Positions 61,234 through 64,000 of a DNA stretch of 64,000 nt are shown piece after piece; the first letter of the stretch is position 1; each line of letters opens with the position of its first letter. The DNA is taken from positions 568,345 to 632,344 of the forward strand of contig MNCI01010150.1 of the NCBI GenBank assembly GCA_015680685.1, in the 5' to 3' direction. The notes beneath the pieces were generated by a model, which made no database searches, was not told where the DNA came from, and saw only the letters and a list, made by a program, of their open reading frames with translations. The stretch comes from Gnetum montanum. Taxonomy: Eukaryota; Streptophyta; Gnetopsida; Gnetales; Gnetaceae. The position numbers were made by a program, and so were the translations under genes.

Positions 61234-62090
61234 TGATGAATCAACATTTGTCAGACCCTGACATCGGATACCCGATGTTGGAGCCAAGAAGCAATGTCAG
61301 ATATCTGACGTTGTCTCCTTTGGGTTGTCCTATAAATACAACACTTGGATGCCTAGTTAAGATAGGAAGGGTAGCAGTAGAAGATATTTTTAGTTTTTAG
61401 TTTTTGGTAGTCTTTCTTAAAGTTTTGTTATTCCCAGTGCATGCCTGTAGTGTGATGTTTGTAATCATACAATATTTTTGTTTGAGTGTGATGTACTTGG
61501 ACACGTTACATGATTGGCAATAAAGATCAAGATTACTTCCATCATTGCAGCATTCACTTAGATTATTATTGCGTTTGATTGTTAATTATTTTCTACTTTC
61601 TTAGTTAAATGTTTTCATTTATTGCTATTTACTATTCCTATTATTAAGAAAAATGTGTATGCCTTAATCATGAGTGTTTAAGTGTAGATACTTGGTAACC
61701 TAGTGGTGTATTGTTTGGCATACCTAGTGACATACACGTGGCAATCCCAGAAGTGGTCTCATGAAGTCCAAGACGTATACAGATGATTAAGGGTAGATAC
61801 CCATCAGTTATAGGCTAGTTAGATTTCACTTTTCATTGTCCATTAGCTTAATTAATTTACCTCTTTATTGTCATCAGGAGTAGCAAAGAATTAGATAACA
61901 TCATACACCTCACTTTGGACTAAACTATATGTGACAAAGCTACTACTAGTCTAAGTGGAAGATAGCGAATTATGATCAGAGCATAATGATCTAGATACCA
62001 CAACTAGTCCCATCCACGAAATTTGACCAGATCGTGTGTGAACACTTGTGATTCATATGGTTGAGTGTAGGGGTACCTTGTCGCTCATCA
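61234..62090 (+). repeat. 3' LTR of element C
   Basis: 857 bp, TGATGAATC to GCTCATCA, followed by AGATT. Two U3 palindromes are clear: 61262-61277 (CATCGGATACCCGATG) and 61293-61312 (AATGTCAGATATCTGACGTT). TATAAATA at 61331 follows 18 bp later. Confidence 0.93.
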
Positions 62091-62209
62091 AGATTGTATA
62101 ATAAGAAGAAAGATCTTTAACACTCTTTATTAAATGAAATATAAATTTTATTTATAAATATTAAAGATTTAACCTATTCACAAATTATTGAAATTCTTTA
62201 AACTCAATG

Positions 62210-64000
62210 GTTTAGTAAAATCATTAGTAACTTGATCTATGGTATTAATGTAAACCAATGAGATAAACTCTTTAGCAAAACCATGTCAAATGTAATGCAC
62301 AAAAATCTCAATGTGGTTAGTTCTCTCATGAAATACTAGATTTTTAATTGGGTTGATGACACTCTAATTATCACAATAAACTATTACTAGTAATACAATA
62401 TCCTCCTTCAGCTCTCTGAATAAGTGATGAAGCCACTTTAATGTTGTAACCAGATTCATTGTAACCTTGTACATAGATTTTATAAGAGACAGAGAGACTG
62501 CCTTCTATTTTGTTGACCAGCATGAAATTATTTTCCCATGATTTTTAATTAGAAACCTTGTAATAGAGCACCATGAAGAGGTATCATCACCATAGTCTAC
62601 ATCCATGGAACCTTTTAAATCAACTTTTGAGGAACAATCATAATTTACTCCATAGTCAGTAGTATTCTTTAAGTATCTTAGTTTACCTCAAGCTAAATTT
62701 ATTTGTATATTAATTACTTTCTAGTTGAGAATTTTTTAATTAGATTAAATTTTCAATTAGCTTTTAAAACATTGTAGGATTTGAAATAGGTTCAAAGTCA
62801 TTCACCCATGGTGTACTACCAAAATCAAATGATGTTGATTAAATGTTAGTTTACAATATTCTTTTGAATATCCAAAACATAATTTTTTTGATTGATTTAT
62901 ATATGATTCAATAATTAATAAATTTGAAAACTAAGAAAATAATTAAGTAGGCTAACATCCAACATTTTGAATTTAGTTTTTGAATGATCCTTAACATGAT
63001 ATATCAATTATGAATTCTTCCTAATGATTATTATATCAACAAAATATAACAATATAATTATAGTCCCCCATGAGTCATTTGTTTCCATAACATAAAGACT
63101 AAAATCTACATTTAATCATTTAAATTTAATTTCATATACAAACTCATCAAACTTATTCATGATTCTCGAGGAGCTCGCTTTAATTCATAAAGAAAATTTT
63201 TCAGTATGTAGATATGATTACTAAACTTTAAATCCACAAGACCTTTTGATTGATACCTAAAAATTTATTCTTATAGATATCCATTAAGAAAGGTAAATTT
63301 CACATCTAGTTGATATAATTTCCAACCATAAAAATCTACCAAGGATAAAATACACTACATAGTCCTCTGCTTCATGATGGGTGCGAAGGTTTCTTGATAA
63401 TCAATATCATTTCTTTATTCAAAGTCTTTAACAACTAATGGGACATTGTATTTGTCCACTATATTATCAACTTTTCTTTTGATATAAAAATCCTTCTTAC
63501 ATGTTAATATTTTTATCTATGGTAAACTCTTAACTAGTTTTCATGTATCATTTTTATTAACATATTATACTTTGCCTTCATTGTCTCATACCAATCTTTA
63601 TTTTACATAGCTTGATGTACACTCACAAGTTATTTTGGTTTAAATATCATTTCTAATTGAGTAACTTTAGAATGATCTTTAATTATAAACATTCTTCCAC
63701 TTCTTGATGTTTTCATTGACATGTTCCAACACTATTGGTCGCAAGTCTTTTAAATGACATTTAATCCACTATGGTTGCTGATGTGTTGAGGATCACATGG
63801 AATTGGAGTTGTTAGTTGAACTAGCATCATCATCACCATCTTCATAAAATATCACAAATGTTCATAACTCATCATTGAATTTTCTTGGGATCACCATAGG
63901 AATTTCACGAGAATCATGACTCACAGTGTCACTAGATCTATCAAACATATTTTCAAATAGCACATCATGTGGTTCTCGTACTTTGTAATCATTTATATTC
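62210..64000 (-). pseudogene. Ty1/copia pol remnant (RT and RNase H), runs off end
   Basis: On the minus strand, in order from the window end: an Asp/Ser-rich linker with KVREPHDVLFENMF; the RT start with DIDYQETFAPIMK and GWKLYQLDVKFTFLNG; a degraded YVDD region (YFVDIII); and RNase H-like pieces (DVDYGDD, then IVYCDN and DQVTNDFTKPL). This order is typical of Ty1/copia (established knowledge). It has many stops and frameshifts. The integrase and 5' part lie beyond the window. No LTR was identified at its 3' side, where element C inserted. Confidence 0.82.

Larger units (their letters stand above)
44183..62090 (+). mobile_element. LTR retrotransposon C, split by element D
   Basis: Outer element with LTRs of 855 and 857 bp and a target duplication AGATT (44178-44182, 62091-62095). 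It has the family order of primer site, gag, spacer with internal promoter, ORF2 and 3' LTR. Element D inserted into its spacer at 48685, so about 9.2 kb of the 17.9 kb belongs to C. It represents a distinct subfamily: its LTR palindromes use CATCGG/CGATG and GTCAGATATCTGAC cores rather than GCGATATC. It landed beside a decayed copia element on the right. Confidence 0.93.

Overview
This window looks like repeat-rich, AT-rich nuclear DNA of a large-genome seed plant. The basis is plant-type LTR retrotransposons primed by tRNA-Asp, an RTE-like LINE, a tRNA-derived SINE, and Ty3/gypsy and Ty1/copia remnants. The species cannot be named from the sequence; a gymnosperm is possible but unproven. There are two assembly gaps (25523-25602 and 36969-37026). 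No intact host gene, rRNA, tRNA or CRISPR array was found.

The dominant content is one family of LTR retrotransposons. Four elements are present: A (2045-10700, +), B (29038-about 34733, -, truncated), C (44183-62090, +) and D (48685-57381, +, nested inside C). There is also a solo LTR (24873-25661) and a decayed LTR (about 41170-41800, -). LTRs begin TGATGA and end TCATCA. Target duplications are visible for A (TACTC), C (AGATT), D (GTACT) and the solo LTR (CAAAC). Each element carries a gag frame directly after a tRNA-Asp-like primer binding site, then a non-coding spacer, then a second long frame (ORF2, about 935 codons) ending just before the polypurine tract. No protease, reverse transcriptase or integrase was recognised in any copy, so the family is probably non-autonomous. 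ORF2 starts directly after a conserved 3' splice-site-like sequence. In A and C it is preceded by an internal promoter built like the LTR promoter: a 16-26 bp palindrome, then 11-18 bp, then a TATA box. The palindrome sequence differs between subfamilies, and LTR and internal promoter match within an element. This is the most interesting signal here.

Layout. 1-2044: ~70 bp degenerate tandem repeats and short palindromic repeats. 2045-10700: element A. 10701-12380: degenerate repeats related to the left flank. 12381-15160: exon-like fragments of an unrecognised decayed gene. 15472-27634: a direct tandem duplication (5.6 and 6.6 kb). Each unit holds a gypsy pol remnant, LINE remnants, a SINE inserted in a LINE, and exon-like pieces; only unit 2 carries the solo LTR. 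27635-29037: unassigned. 29038-34733: element B. 34734-37130: an unclassified segment with a minus-strand TATA box and a less AT-rich stretch. 37131-44182: LINE, SINE and LTR remnants in otherwise unassigned DNA. 44183-62090: C with D nested in it. 62210-64000: a decayed copia pol on the minus strand, running off the window end.

All coding regions are broken by stops or deletions. In element A, however, gag stays in one frame for 660 codons, interrupted only by stop codons that mostly look like C-to-T changes. That points to decay through cytosine methylation rather than random indels.
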